From Chloroflexi bacterium UBA6265 (lineage in GTDB: Bacteria; Chloroflexota; Chloroflexia; Thermomicrobiales; UBA6265): a stretch of 6,288 nucleotides of DNA. The stretch covers positions 1 to 6,288 of the forward strand of contig DJVD01000215.1 of NCBI GenBank assembly GCA_002440805.1. The letters are read 5' to 3'. The translations under genes and the position numbers were made by a program. Each line of letters opens with the position of its first letter. Position 1 is the first letter of the stretch. The notes below the pieces were generated by a model that had not been told where the DNA came from, did no database searches, and saw only the letters and a program-made list of their open reading frames with translations. This document shows positions 1 to 6,228 of the stretch, piece by piece.

Positions 1-1
1 A

Positions 2-910
2 TTACGAAAGGAAGGCATCACGCCGTTCCTGATCTCGGAAGCGGTGCGTGGTGAGGGTGCATACCTCGTGAACTCCGCTGGTGAACGGTTCATGCTGGAC
101 CTCGATCCGCGTGCGGAACTCGCCCCGCGCAATGTGGTGGCGGGCGCAATTCAGCGACAACTCACGCTGATTCCGAACAATCAGGTGTTCCTCGATGTGC
201 GCCATCTGGATGCCGCCCTGATTCGCCATCGATTCCCCACCATCGAGAAGATGCTGGCCGATGCCGGGGTCTCAATGTCCACCGAGCTGATCCCCGTCGC
301 GCCAGCCGCCCACTACTACATGGGTGGCATCGTTGCCGATTCGCAGGGGCGAACATCAAAATCCGGCCTGCTCGCCATCGGCGAGGTTGCCTGCACTGGT
401 GTACATGGCGCCAATCGGCTGGCAAGTAACAGCCTGCTGGAAGGGCTGGTGTTCGGCATCAACGCGTCGGATGCGTTGGAGAATGCCGGCCTGCCACCAG
501 CAGGGATCCCCGAAAAGGCAATGGATCTTGTTCCCCAGCCGGTGCCGGACACCACGCAATCGCGCAAGGATATTCGCCGTCGCATGACCCAACTGGTGGG
601 CGTATTACGTGAACGCGAAGGAATGCTGCAGGCGCTGGAGTTCATCAACGCATCGGTCGATATTCCGCTGGTGATCGATCGCGAGGCGCTGATCAGCCGC
701 AATATGCGGTTGGCCAGCAAGCTGGTAACGCTGGCGGCGCTCGATCGGGAAGAGAGTCGTGGCGGCCACATCCGCTCCGATTTCGCCGATACCGATATCG
801 ACCTCGATGGCCAGCATCAGCTCGTGAGTTCGTTCCTCGTGGGCGATGACCGTGATATCGTTCGTTGGTTCGGCGAACTTCACGCCAACTGGCCCTGGGG
901 ATCGGCGTGA
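2..910 (+). CDS. nadB: L-aspartate oxidase NadB, C-terminal part (5' end outside window)
   Basis: This is the flavoenzyme that oxidises L-aspartate to iminoaspartate, the first step of de novo NAD synthesis (with NadA). The frame is open from base 2, so 302 codons are present, roughly the last 55-60% of a usual 510-540-residue protein. The GTG at 44 is internal, because conserved sequence (ISEAVRGEGAYLV) runs through it. Family hallmarks in order are ISEAVRGEGA (about 35-60), AELAPRNVVAGAI (about 116-153), HYYMGG (311-328, with the His matching the catalytic His351 of E. coli NadB) and HGANRLASNSLLEG (404-445, with Arg at 416-418 matching Arg386). The C-terminal helical domain follows, with RNMRLASKL and the signature ESRGGH (about 751-770). 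No key residue is missing in the visible part. No other NAD gene (nadA, nadC) follows; the next gene is a sigma factor 61 nt away. The alternative, a fumarate reductase or succinate dehydrogenase flavoprotein, is disfavoured by the HYYMGG and SRGGH motifs. Confidence 0.95.
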   Translation, partial: LRKEGITPFLISEAVRGEGAYLVNSAGERFMLDLDPRAELAPRNVVAGAIQRQLTLIPNNQVFLDVRHLDAALIRHRFPTIEKMLADAGVSMSTELIPVAPAAHYYMGGIVADSQGRTSKSGLLAIGEVACTGVHGANRLASNSLLEGLVFGINASDALENAGLPPAGIPEKAMDLVPQPVPDTTQSRKDIRRRMTQLVGVLREREGMLQALEFINASVDIPLVIDREALISRNMRLASKLVTLAALDREESRGGHIRSDFADTDIDLDGQHQLVSSFLVGDDRDIVRWFGELHANWPWGSA

Positions 911-971
911 ACCGTCTATACATCCATTCCCGCCATCCGACCGTATGCACAGGTAGATCGGTTCCAACCCG

Positions 972-1604
972 ATGCACCGTGATTTGGATCGTGTGACTCA
1001 GAACAGCATTCAGCCCACCACGTCCATTTCTATTGACTCAACGGACGCCGATCTGATGGCCCACATGGCAGCGGGTAACACTGCTGCCATGGAGCTGTTG
1101 TACGACCGGTATAACCGGCCTGTGTATTCGTTTGCGTATCGCATGTTGGGAGACAGGGAACACGCGGAAGAACTGCTTCAGGAAGTTTTCCTGCGCGCGT
1201 GGCGAAGAAGCAGCCGGTTCTCCGATACGCGTGGCAGCCTGATTAGCTGGCTGCTGAGCATTACGCACAACATGGCGATCGACGAACTTCGCAAGCAGCA
1301 ACGTCGTCCCCGCAAGGCGGAATCCGCCGAACCCGATGTATTGCTGGGAACGTTGCACGATACCGCCCCGTCAGTGGAAACACAGGCGATATTGGCCGAT
1401 CGGCAACGGATGGTGCGAGCGGCACTGGCCGAACTGCCAGAGAACCAACGGTTGGTGCTGGAAATGGGCTATTTCAATGGCCTCACCCAGCGCGAGATTT
1501 CCGAAACGCTTGATGTTCCACTGGGAACAATCAAGACCCGGATGCGATTGGGTTTGCGGAAACTTCAGGATGCGGTTGATATAGAGGCATTGGACCACGC
1601 ATGA
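972..1604 (+). CDS. ECF-type RNA polymerase sigma factor (SigK-like)
   Basis: This is an alternative sigma factor of the extracytoplasmic-function group, 210 aa. It should direct RNA polymerase to a small regulon when released by the anti-sigma protein encoded next. Sigma region 2 covers about residues 38-108, with LYDRYNRPVYSFAYRMLGD, the core-binding HAEELLQEVFLRAW and the -10 recognition part SWLLSITHNMAIDELRKQ. A variable linker spans about 109-140. Region 4 covers about 145-200, with LAELPENQRLVLE and the helix-turn-helix LTQREISETLDVPLGTIKTR. There is no C-terminal extension of the SnoaL type. The protein has no cysteine, so the disulfide-based sensing described for mycobacterial SigK cannot operate in it. 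The ATG at 972 has only a weak purine stretch (AGGTAG, 951-956) upstream; GTG 993 is a possible alternative, and both lie before the conserved domain. The stop overlaps the start of the next gene by 4 nt. The group is certain; assignment to the SigK subgroup rests mainly on the RskA-like partner. Confidence 0.93.
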   Translation: MHRDLDRVTQNSIQPTTSISIDSTDADLMAHMAAGNTAAMELLYDRYNRPVYSFAYRMLGDREHAEELLQEVFLRAWRRSSRFSDTRGSLISWLLSITHNMAIDELRKQQRRPRKAESAEPDVLLGTLHDTAPSVETQAILADRQRMVRAALAELPENQRLVLEMGYFNGLTQREISETLDVPLGTIKTRMRLGLRKLQDAVDIEALDHA

Positions 1605-2386
1605 ACCACACAGCCCCACACAACCAATCGATGCAGGACGATTGCCTGTTCTGCATGGAGCACCTTACCGAGGCAGCGCTGGGTATCCTGGAGCCGGAAG
1701 ACCGACCCCGCATTGAGCACCACCTTGCCGATTGCAATGTTTGCCGCACCGAGCTGCACGAACTGGATGCAACGGTAAACCTGCTGCCACATGCCGTGGA
1801 TCAGGTGGGCCCGCGTTCTGGGGCGAGGCAATCATTGCTGGCCCGGATGCAGGCCGAGCGCGATCAACCAATACGCTCCCAACCAGCAGCAGGTGTCCCG
1901 CGCACCCGGCCTCAGTCAAGACCCGCCCCTGGTCGCCGTCCGCTATGGACGATGGGGAGCGTCTTTGCCGCCCTCAGCATCGCCTTGGTGGCGATTGCTG
2001 CGTGGAACCTGCTGCCAATCGGCACATCCGACGGATCGCTGCCACAGGGGCAGATTCGCGTGCTGGCGATGGAATCGAGCAGTGAGGGCACGGGCGGCCA
2101 TATCGGCGCCGATCCCGAGCAGAAAGACGGCATGGTAATTGCCTGGAATCTCGATCCAACCCAAAAGCACGAGGTGTGGTGCGTGAATCGCGATGGTGTA
2201 AAAACCATGGTTGGCGAGCTCGATGTTGCCCAGTCGGGCAGTGTGATGCAAACGGTCTCCTTCCCGGAAGCGGTGGGTGCCTATGACCAAATTTACGTAG
2301 CCCGAAACGACGGCACCGAAGAACTGACCGTCGCGCCCAACAAGCTCCGAAACAGCGACATTCCATCGGGTACTCCCCCCGACTAA
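1601..2386 (+). CDS. Membrane anti-sigma factor with zinc-finger (ZAS) domain and RskA-type extracytoplasmic domain
   Basis: This 261-aa protein should hold the preceding sigma factor inactive at the membrane. Its N-terminal cytoplasmic part carries a zinc anti-sigma motif, His41-x3-Cys45-x2-Cys48, plus Cys15 and Cys18 further upstream as candidate fourth ligands. A Pro/Arg-rich linker (about 89-114) leads to a single hydrophobic helix (about 115-138: LWTMGSVFAALSIALVAIAAW). The C-terminal half (about 150-250) matches the RskA-type domain in pattern, including RVLAM, GMVIAWNLDP, HEVWCVNRDG and VSFPEAVGAYDQIYVARNDG. Orientation by positive charge puts the N terminus inside and the RskA domain outside. 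The start at 1601 overlaps the sigma stop (ATGA), which suggests translational coupling; a GAGG at 1584-1587 is a possible ribosome site. Met11 (1631) is an alternative start with no visible ribosome site. Proteolytic release of the sigma factor is known for related systems and is only inferred here. Confidence 0.88.
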   Translation: MNHTAPHNQSMQDDCLFCMEHLTEAALGILEPEDRPRIEHHLADCNVCRTELHELDATVNLLPHAVDQVGPRSGARQSLLARMQAERDQPIRSQPAAGVPRTRPQSRPAPGRRPLWTMGSVFAALSIALVAIAAWNLLPIGTSDGSLPQGQIRVLAMESSSEGTGGHIGADPEQKDGMVIAWNLDPTQKHEVWCVNRDGVKTMVGELDVAQSGSVMQTVSFPEAVGAYDQIYVARNDGTEELTVAPNKLRNSDIPSGTPPD

Positions 2387-2389
2387 TAT

Positions 2390-2419
2390 TTGCGCACAAC
2401 CCTCCAACAGACGTATAGT
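2390..2419 (+). promoter_or_regulatory. Possible sigma-70-type promoter ahead of the glycosyltransferase operon
   Basis: A TTGCGC (2390-2395) and a TATAGT (2414-2419) are separated by 18 bp, directly after the anti-sigma stop codon. The -10 box is close to consensus (5 of 6), whereas the -35 box matches only at TTG. Transcription would begin near 2426. That would exclude the TTG at 2390 as start of the following gene, leave the ATG at 2435 with a leader of about 9 nt, and give the GTG at 2480 a normal leader. The call is by eye. Confidence 0.4.
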
Positions 2420-2479
2420 CAGGCCCGGGGCAGGATGAATTCTTCCTGCGCACGCACATCTGCTGGAGATAACGCCGCC

Positions 2480-3559
2480 GTGCACGTCGCCAACGAAACA
2501 GTCCTTCGGGCGAACCAGCCCGTATCCATCGCCACCGTGCCGCGCCTGATCTCGGATATCCATCCCGAGCCGCTCAGTTCGATCACCGTGCTTGTGCCGG
2601 TCATGAACGAAGAAGGCAACCTCCACGACCTGTACAACTCCTTGCTGCCGGAAATGGAATCGATCGGATTGCCGTTCGAGATCCTGATAGTGGACGACGG
2701 CTCACGCGACCGCAGTTGGGAAATCATCCAGGAACTCAATGCCACCGATCCCCGGGTGATTGGTCTCCGCCATCGCCGCAATTTCGGCAAGGCCCAGGGA
2801 CTCAGTCACGGGTTCGCCGCTGCCCGCGGTGATGTGATCATCACCATGGATGGCGATTTGCAGGACGATCCCTCAGAAATCAGCCGTTTCCTGGAAAAGC
2901 TGTACGAGGGCAACGATCTTGTTTCCGGTTGGAAGCAACGTCGGCAAGATCCGCTCGGCAAGACATTCCCGAGCAAGATCTTCAATTGGACGGTACGCAA
3001 ATCCACCGGGGTGCAACTGCACGATTTCAACTGCGGCTTCAAAGCCTATCGCCGCGAGGTAACGCAGAGCATTCGCCTCTACGGCGAGCTCCACCGGTTC
3101 ACGCCGGTGCTGGCCCATGCCGAGGGATTTAAAATCGCGGAACTGGCGGTGGAACATCATGCCCGCAAGTGGGGCACCAGCAAATATGGTTGGAGTCGCC
3201 TCACCAAGGGCTTCCTCGACCTGCTAACCGTCATTTTCATCACCCGTTACCGCCAGCGACCGATGCACCTCTTCGGCTTGCCGGGTATCCTGTTTATGCT
3301 GTTCGGCGGACTGCTGGGAGCATGGCTGGCAGTGGAAAAATTCGTTAATGAGGAGTCAATCGGAGGCCGACCGCTGCTGATGCTGGCCGTGCTGATGATC
3401 ATGATTGGTACCCAGTTTTTTGGCCTTGGCCTGCTGGGCGAATACCTCAGCTTCGGCAACAACGCTCCGCAACCTGACAAGCTGTTGCCGTTACGCGAAA
3501 CCGCCGGATTGGGCACCCGCCCAACCCTTACTCAGGTGGAAACCGGAAAGACCCCGTGA
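2480..3559 (+). CDS. Family 2 glycosyltransferase, DPM1/GtrB-like (polyprenol-phosphate sugar transferase)
   Basis: This is an inverting GT-A glycosyltransferase that probably moves a sugar from a nucleotide donor to a polyprenyl phosphate on the cytoplasmic membrane face. Numbering from GTG 2480 gives 359 aa. The catalytic domain begins near residue 33 with SSITVLVPVMNEEGNL, then ILIVDDGSRDRS (about 69-79), RRNFGKAQGLSHG (about 99-111) and the metal-binding DGDLQDDP (about 124-131). KWGTSKYGWSRL (about 220-231) is typical of the family. Two C-terminal membrane helices follow (about 253-275 and 299-321), ending in LLGEYLSF, as in GtrB and ArnC relatives. The start is uncertain. TTG 2390, ATG 2435 and GTG 2480 are all in frame. 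I chose GTG 2480 because GGAG (2465-2468) lies 11 nt upstream, codon use looks coding only from there, and the putative promoter lies before it. The stop overlaps the next gene by 4 nt. Donor and acceptor cannot be read from the sequence. Confidence 0.9.
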   Translation: MHVANETVLRANQPVSIATVPRLISDIHPEPLSSITVLVPVMNEEGNLHDLYNSLLPEMESIGLPFEILIVDDGSRDRSWEIIQELNATDPRVIGLRHRRNFGKAQGLSHGFAAARGDVIITMDGDLQDDPSEISRFLEKLYEGNDLVSGWKQRRQDPLGKTFPSKIFNWTVRKSTGVQLHDFNCGFKAYRREVTQSIRLYGELHRFTPVLAHAEGFKIAELAVEHHARKWGTSKYGWSRLTKGFLDLLTVIFITRYRQRPMHLFGLPGILFMLFGGLLGAWLAVEKFVNEESIGGRPLLMLAVLMIMIGTQFFGLGLLGEYLSFGNNAPQPDKLLPLRETAGLGTRPTLTQVETGKTP

Positions 3560-4569
3560 GCGACTCGCCCACAACCTCTGCCAAGAAGGGAATGCGCAAA
3601 CTGATGCGGATTCCGACACCGGTCATTTTCCTGGTGGGTGCAGTTTTGGCCAGTGTGCTGCTGTGGTGGCAGGGATCACTGGCAGAGTTGTGGGAGGTGG
3701 TGAAGCGTGCCGACACAGGCACCATGTTGATCGCCGCCCCCGTGTACCTGGTGAGTTTGTGGCTACTGGCGCTGCGCTGGCACGAGCTCGTGCGCATGGC
3801 CCAGGGCTGGAGTGATCTACCCCGGGCAGCCGAATCGTTCTTCACCTCCGTTGTAATCAACTATGCCGCTCCCGTCGGGTTGGCCGTACCCAGCAGGGCG
3901 GCGCTGACCAAGCGTGCGCTGGGCATGGACAAACATTCCACTGGCGTAGTCGCGCTATGGGAAATCGGCATGGATGTGATTGTGTTGGGGATTGGCTCCA
4001 TCATCTGGATGGCAACCTCACGCGGATCAACATCGGCTGTTACCAAAGAATTGGGTGATAACGCGGCTCGCTACACAAATTTCGGGCTAACTGGCCTCGC
4101 CGTGTTGGCGGTGTTGGTGCTGATTTTCTTCCGCAAGGCTGAACAACGTCGCCGCGCTGTTCACTTTGTTCACCGTATCGCCCGTTCACCGCTGGATCGA
4201 CCGGTGATTGCCCTGCAGGCATTCCTCTACACCCTCGCCTACTGGATCACCCAGGGCATTGTGCTTGCATTGCTTGTGCATGCGATGGGCGTGGAACCGT
4301 CGTTCCTGTTCATTCTCGGCCTGACGTCGCTACCGATGTTGATCGGTATGTTGAGCCCGATCCCTGGTGGCGCTGTTGTTCGCGAAGCCATGATGTATGT
4401 GGTAGCGCGGTTGGCCGGAGCACCTGGTGCCGAAGTGGTAGCAGCCGCCGTGCTCTACCGCATGGCTCTTTTTCTCGCGATCCCCATCTTGTATGGAATC
4501 ACCCGTCTTTGGCTGGCCAAGCGTAGCGCCGGTCACCCCAACTTGCCGCAACCAGAATCAATTGGATAA
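3556..4569 (+). CDS. Lysylphosphatidylglycerol synthase TM-region / flippase-like integral membrane protein (UPF0104-type)
   Basis: This 337-aa polytopic membrane protein has about 7-8 hydrophobic segments (about residues 22-38, 57-73, 94-112, 130-152, 168-190, 208-243, 250-268 and 290-314). Family features are SRAALTKRALGMDKHSTGVVALWEIGMDV (about 113-141), resembling the conserved Arg-rich loop and the following charged helix, and LSPIPGGAVVREAMM (about 266-280), the PGG-x-E-type motif. The MprF aminoacyl-transferase domain is absent, so this is not a full lysyl-PG synthase; it is the stand-alone membrane part, which in related proteins is linked to lipid or glycolipid translocation. GTG 3556 overlaps the preceding stop (GTGA), indicating coupled translation. 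ATG at 3592 and 3604 are possible alternatives, still before the first helix. Pairing with a polyprenol-phosphate-type glycosyltransferase fits a role in moving or sensing a lipid-linked sugar; that role is inferred. Confidence 0.85.
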   Translation: MSDSPTTSAKKGMRKLMRIPTPVIFLVGAVLASVLLWWQGSLAELWEVVKRADTGTMLIAAPVYLVSLWLLALRWHELVRMAQGWSDLPRAAESFFTSVVINYAAPVGLAVPSRAALTKRALGMDKHSTGVVALWEIGMDVIVLGIGSIIWMATSRGSTSAVTKELGDNAARYTNFGLTGLAVLAVLVLIFFRKAEQRRRAVHFVHRIARSPLDRPVIALQAFLYTLAYWITQGIVLALLVHAMGVEPSFLFILGLTSLPMLIGMLSPIPGGAVVREAMMYVVARLAGAPGAEVVAAAVLYRMALFLAIPILYGITRLWLAKRSAGHPNLPQPESIG

Positions 4570-4570
4570 A

Positions 4571-4575
4571 GGGAG
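4571..4575 (+). promoter_or_regulatory. Ribosome binding site of the methyltransferase gene
   Basis: GGGAG lies 9 nt before ATG 4585. It is the clearest Shine-Dalgarno sequence in the window and fixes the start of the methyltransferase, which is separated from the preceding stop by only 15 nt. Confidence 0.7.
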
Positions 4576-4584
4576 CCTCACTAC

Positions 4585-5223
4585 ATGAGTATTTCGGAAA
4601 CATTTACATACGAACCGCGACAATCTGTGGATACCAGCAATTATCGCAAGCACACCAGCAGCAGTGCCCTGCAGCGGGCGCTGATTGACCGCTTCCATAC
4701 CAAGGTCACAGAAATCGTGAAGGGCCTGGAGCCGACCACATTGCTTGACTGTGGCTGCGGCGAGGGCTTTGTCTCCGAGATCTTCCTCAGCGAAATGCCG
4801 GCCTTGCAGATCACCGGGTTCGATGTGCTTCCTGATAGCGTGGAGCTCGCCCGGTTGCGCAATCCTCGTGCGCATTTTACCGCCGGCAGCATCTATGAGA
4901 TTGACCAGCCCGATAACGCATTCGATGTCGCCGTTGCCTTCGAGGTCATGGAGCACCTGCATGAACCACACAAGGCTCTGGCCGAGATGGCCCGCGTTGC
5001 CAGCAAATACGTCGTGCTGAGCGTGCCGCACGAACCCTTCTTCTGTCTGGCCAATGCCGCGCGCGGCAAGAACCTGGACCAGACGCCGAAGGGCAGCGAT
5101 CCCGATCATCGCAATTTCTGGGGCCGCAACGAGTTCCGCGATTTCGTCAGCACAGAACTCGATGTGGTGCAGATCACCGGCTCGATGCCGTGGACGATTT
5201 GCGTCGGCAAGGTGCGCGGCTAA
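4585..5223 (+). CDS. Class I SAM-dependent methyltransferase (Methyltransf_11-like)
   Basis: This 212-aa protein has a Rossmann-fold methyltransferase core. Motif I is LLDCGCGEGF (residues 53-62), which binds S-adenosylmethionine. An acidic residue at the end of strand 2 (Asp80, in ITGFDVLPDSVELAR) should contact the ribose. Motif IV-like FDVAVAFEVMEHLHEP lies at about 113-128, followed by YVVLSVPHEPFFCLANAARGK (about 142-162) and an HRNFWGRNEFRDF segment (about 175-187), typical of small-molecule or lipid-type methyltransferases rather than RNA enzymes. There is no signal peptide or membrane segment, so it is cytoplasmic. The acceptor is unknown. Its place between membrane glycosyltransfer genes and a phosphodiesterase-like hydrolase makes a lipid or sugar acceptor plausible, but this is guilt by association. 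Confidence 0.9.
   Translation: MSISETFTYEPRQSVDTSNYRKHTSSSALQRALIDRFHTKVTEIVKGLEPTTLLDCGCGEGFVSEIFLSEMPALQITGFDVLPDSVELARLRNPRAHFTAGSIYEIDQPDNAFDVAVAFEVMEHLHEPHKALAEMARVASKYVVLSVPHEPFFCLANAARGKNLDQTPKGSDPDHRNFWGRNEFRDFVSTELDVVQITGSMPWTICVGKVRG
5209..5214 (+). promoter_or_regulatory. Ribosome binding site inside the methyltransferase 3' end
   Basis: AAGGTG lies 9 nt before ATG 5224, within the last codons of the methyltransferase gene. It supports initiation at the ATG immediately after the TAA stop, rather than at the internal ATG 5260 (within the YNLKN catalytic strand). Confidence 0.5.
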
Positions 5224-6039
5224 ATGCCATCGATCTTCGCCCATCCCAACGTTCGCGTCATGACTTACAACCTGAAGAATGGCAGTGATATCCCGCATTG
5301 GGAGAAACGAAAGGGCGCCCTGGTGGAGACGATCCGCCAGGCGCAGCCCACCATTCTCGGTACGCAAGAGGGGTTCGAGTACCAGCTCGCCTACCTGCGG
5401 GATGAATTGCAGCATTACGACATGTACGGCGAAGGACGCGATCCATTTATCGGCGGCGAGTATAGCGCCGTGTTCGTCGATCGCCGCGTGGTTGATGTGC
5501 AGGACAACGGGACATTTTGGCTGAGCGATACGCCCACCGTGGCCGGCAGCAAGATGGGCACCGAGCACCTGCCACGCATTGCCACGTGGGTCCGGATGAC
5601 GGTCCAAGGCACGCCGCTGCTGTATGTGAATACCCATCTCACCTACCTGGAAGAGGGCATTCCGGCGCAATTGGCGGTACTGGTCGCCGAGATCACCACG
5701 CTGATCGATCCGACGGTCGAAACGATCGTCACCGGCGATTTCAATATCGGTCGCCATCGAGAGCCAATGGCCCAGTTGCGGGCGCTGGGATTTGAGGATG
5801 CGTGGACGCTGGCCCAGAGCTTCAGTGGCCCGCTGATCACCTTCCCGGATTGGGATGTGTGGGACGACGACCGCGTCGCGGCTGCAGTGGACGAAAACCG
5901 CATCGACTGGGTGGTTGTCCGTCCTCCGGATGGAGAATCCACACCAGCGCTACATGTGGAGACGGTGCATACGCATCGCATTCAACCGGTCCCAAGCGAT
6001 CATTTCCCGGTCGTGGTAAGCGGCGCTCAATCGTCGTGA
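5224..6039 (+). CDS. Endonuclease/exonuclease/phosphatase family hydrolase
   Basis: This 271-aa protein has the metal-dependent EEP fold (DNase I/AP endonuclease/inositol phosphatase/sphingomyelinase superfamily), which cleaves phosphoester bonds. The full set of active-site motifs is present in order: MTYNLKNG (Asn16), GTQEGFEYQ (Glu49, metal ligand), LPRIATWV (about 116-123), VNTHLTYLEE (Asn136, His138), TGDFNIGRH (Asp172, Asn174), NRIDWVVV (Asp228) and PSDHFPVVV (Asp259, catalytic His260). The length matches the compact single-domain members. There is no signal peptide, so action in the cytoplasm is expected, unlike secreted sphingomyelinases. The SDTP and IDWVV patterns resemble members often annotated as general phosphodiesterases or phosphatases rather than AP endonucleases such as XthA. 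It starts directly at the methyltransferase stop, in the same frame, and is the last gene of the operon. The substrate is not determinable; a lipid- or nucleotide-linked phosphodiester would suit the neighbours. Confidence 0.9.
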   Translation: MPSIFAHPNVRVMTYNLKNGSDIPHWEKRKGALVETIRQAQPTILGTQEGFEYQLAYLRDELQHYDMYGEGRDPFIGGEYSAVFVDRRVVDVQDNGTFWLSDTPTVAGSKMGTEHLPRIATWVRMTVQGTPLLYVNTHLTYLEEGIPAQLAVLVAEITTLIDPTVETIVTGDFNIGRHREPMAQLRALGFEDAWTLAQSFSGPLITFPDWDVWDDDRVAAAVDENRIDWVVVRPPDGESTPALHVETVHTHRIQPVPSDHFPVVVSGAQSS

Positions 6040-6068
6040 CATCGACCCTGGCAGGTAAATCAGCGTTT

Positions 6069-6106
6069 AGGGGCGGATTCGGGAATGCCGAATCCGCCCC
6101 TTCCTT
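6069..6106 (+). terminator. Probable rho-independent terminator downstream of the hydrolase gene
   Basis: A perfect 13-bp GC-rich stem (6070-6082 with 6088-6100, extended by an A-T pair 6069/6101) closes on a 5-nt loop, GAATG, and is followed by TTCCTT. It lies 30 nt after the stop of the last operon gene. The T-tract is short and interrupted, so the stem is certain but efficient termination is inferred. On the minus strand no T-run follows the stem, so it fits the plus-strand operon better. It also forms the left end of the 140-bp element described separately. Confidence 0.7.
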
Positions 6107-6209
6107 GTGGATGGGCCTCCCTGCGGTCGGCTACATGCGGCTTCGCCGTTACGGATCTTCCATTCCAGTAAAGTTCGGCCTGCGTTCGCGATCTTGGGGA
6201 ATCCGCCCC
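6070..6209. repeat. 140-bp intergenic segment bounded by 11-bp inverted repeats (possible palindromic or MITE-like element)
   Basis: The first 11 bases (GGGGCGGATTC, 6070-6080) recur as their exact reverse complement at 6199-6209 (GAATCCGCCCC). Because the left end is itself a hairpin, the motif AATCCGCCCC also appears as a direct repeat at 6091-6100 and 6200-6209. Inside is a small hairpin (CGGC-TTC-GCCG, 6138-6148). No convincing coding frame and no target-site duplication are visible (flanks GTTTA and CGCAA). It could be a dispersed non-coding repeat, a two-sided terminator region for the convergent genes, or chance in GC-rich DNA; copy number in the genome would decide. Confidence 0.4.
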
Positions 6210-6228
6210 CGCAATCAGGATTTCGTTG

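Noticed and set aside
44..46. GTG as the true start of the aspartate oxidase
   Set aside because: Conserved NadB sequence continues upstream in the same frame to base 2, and the FAD-binding N-terminal part would be missing; the gene is cut by the window edge, not truncated.
917..922. TATACA as a -10 box for the sigma factor gene
   Set aside because: No acceptable -35 hexamer lies 16-18 bp upstream, and no convincing ECF-type autoregulatory promoter could be identified by eye in 880-971.
4558..5757. Minus-strand open frame of 399 codons opposite the methyltransferase and hydrolase genes
   Set aside because: Its codons pair exactly in register with the sense codons of both real genes, which share one frame. 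Stops are absent only because TTA, CTA and TCA are rare in the sense genes. The translation shows no recognisable domain, while the sense frames have complete catalytic motifs.
5224..6039. Reading the hydrolase as exonuclease III (XthA) or a secreted sphingomyelinase
   Set aside because: Superfamily motifs are shared by many activities. There is no signal peptide, and I see no feature specific to XthA or sphingomyelinase, so only the general EEP family is supported.
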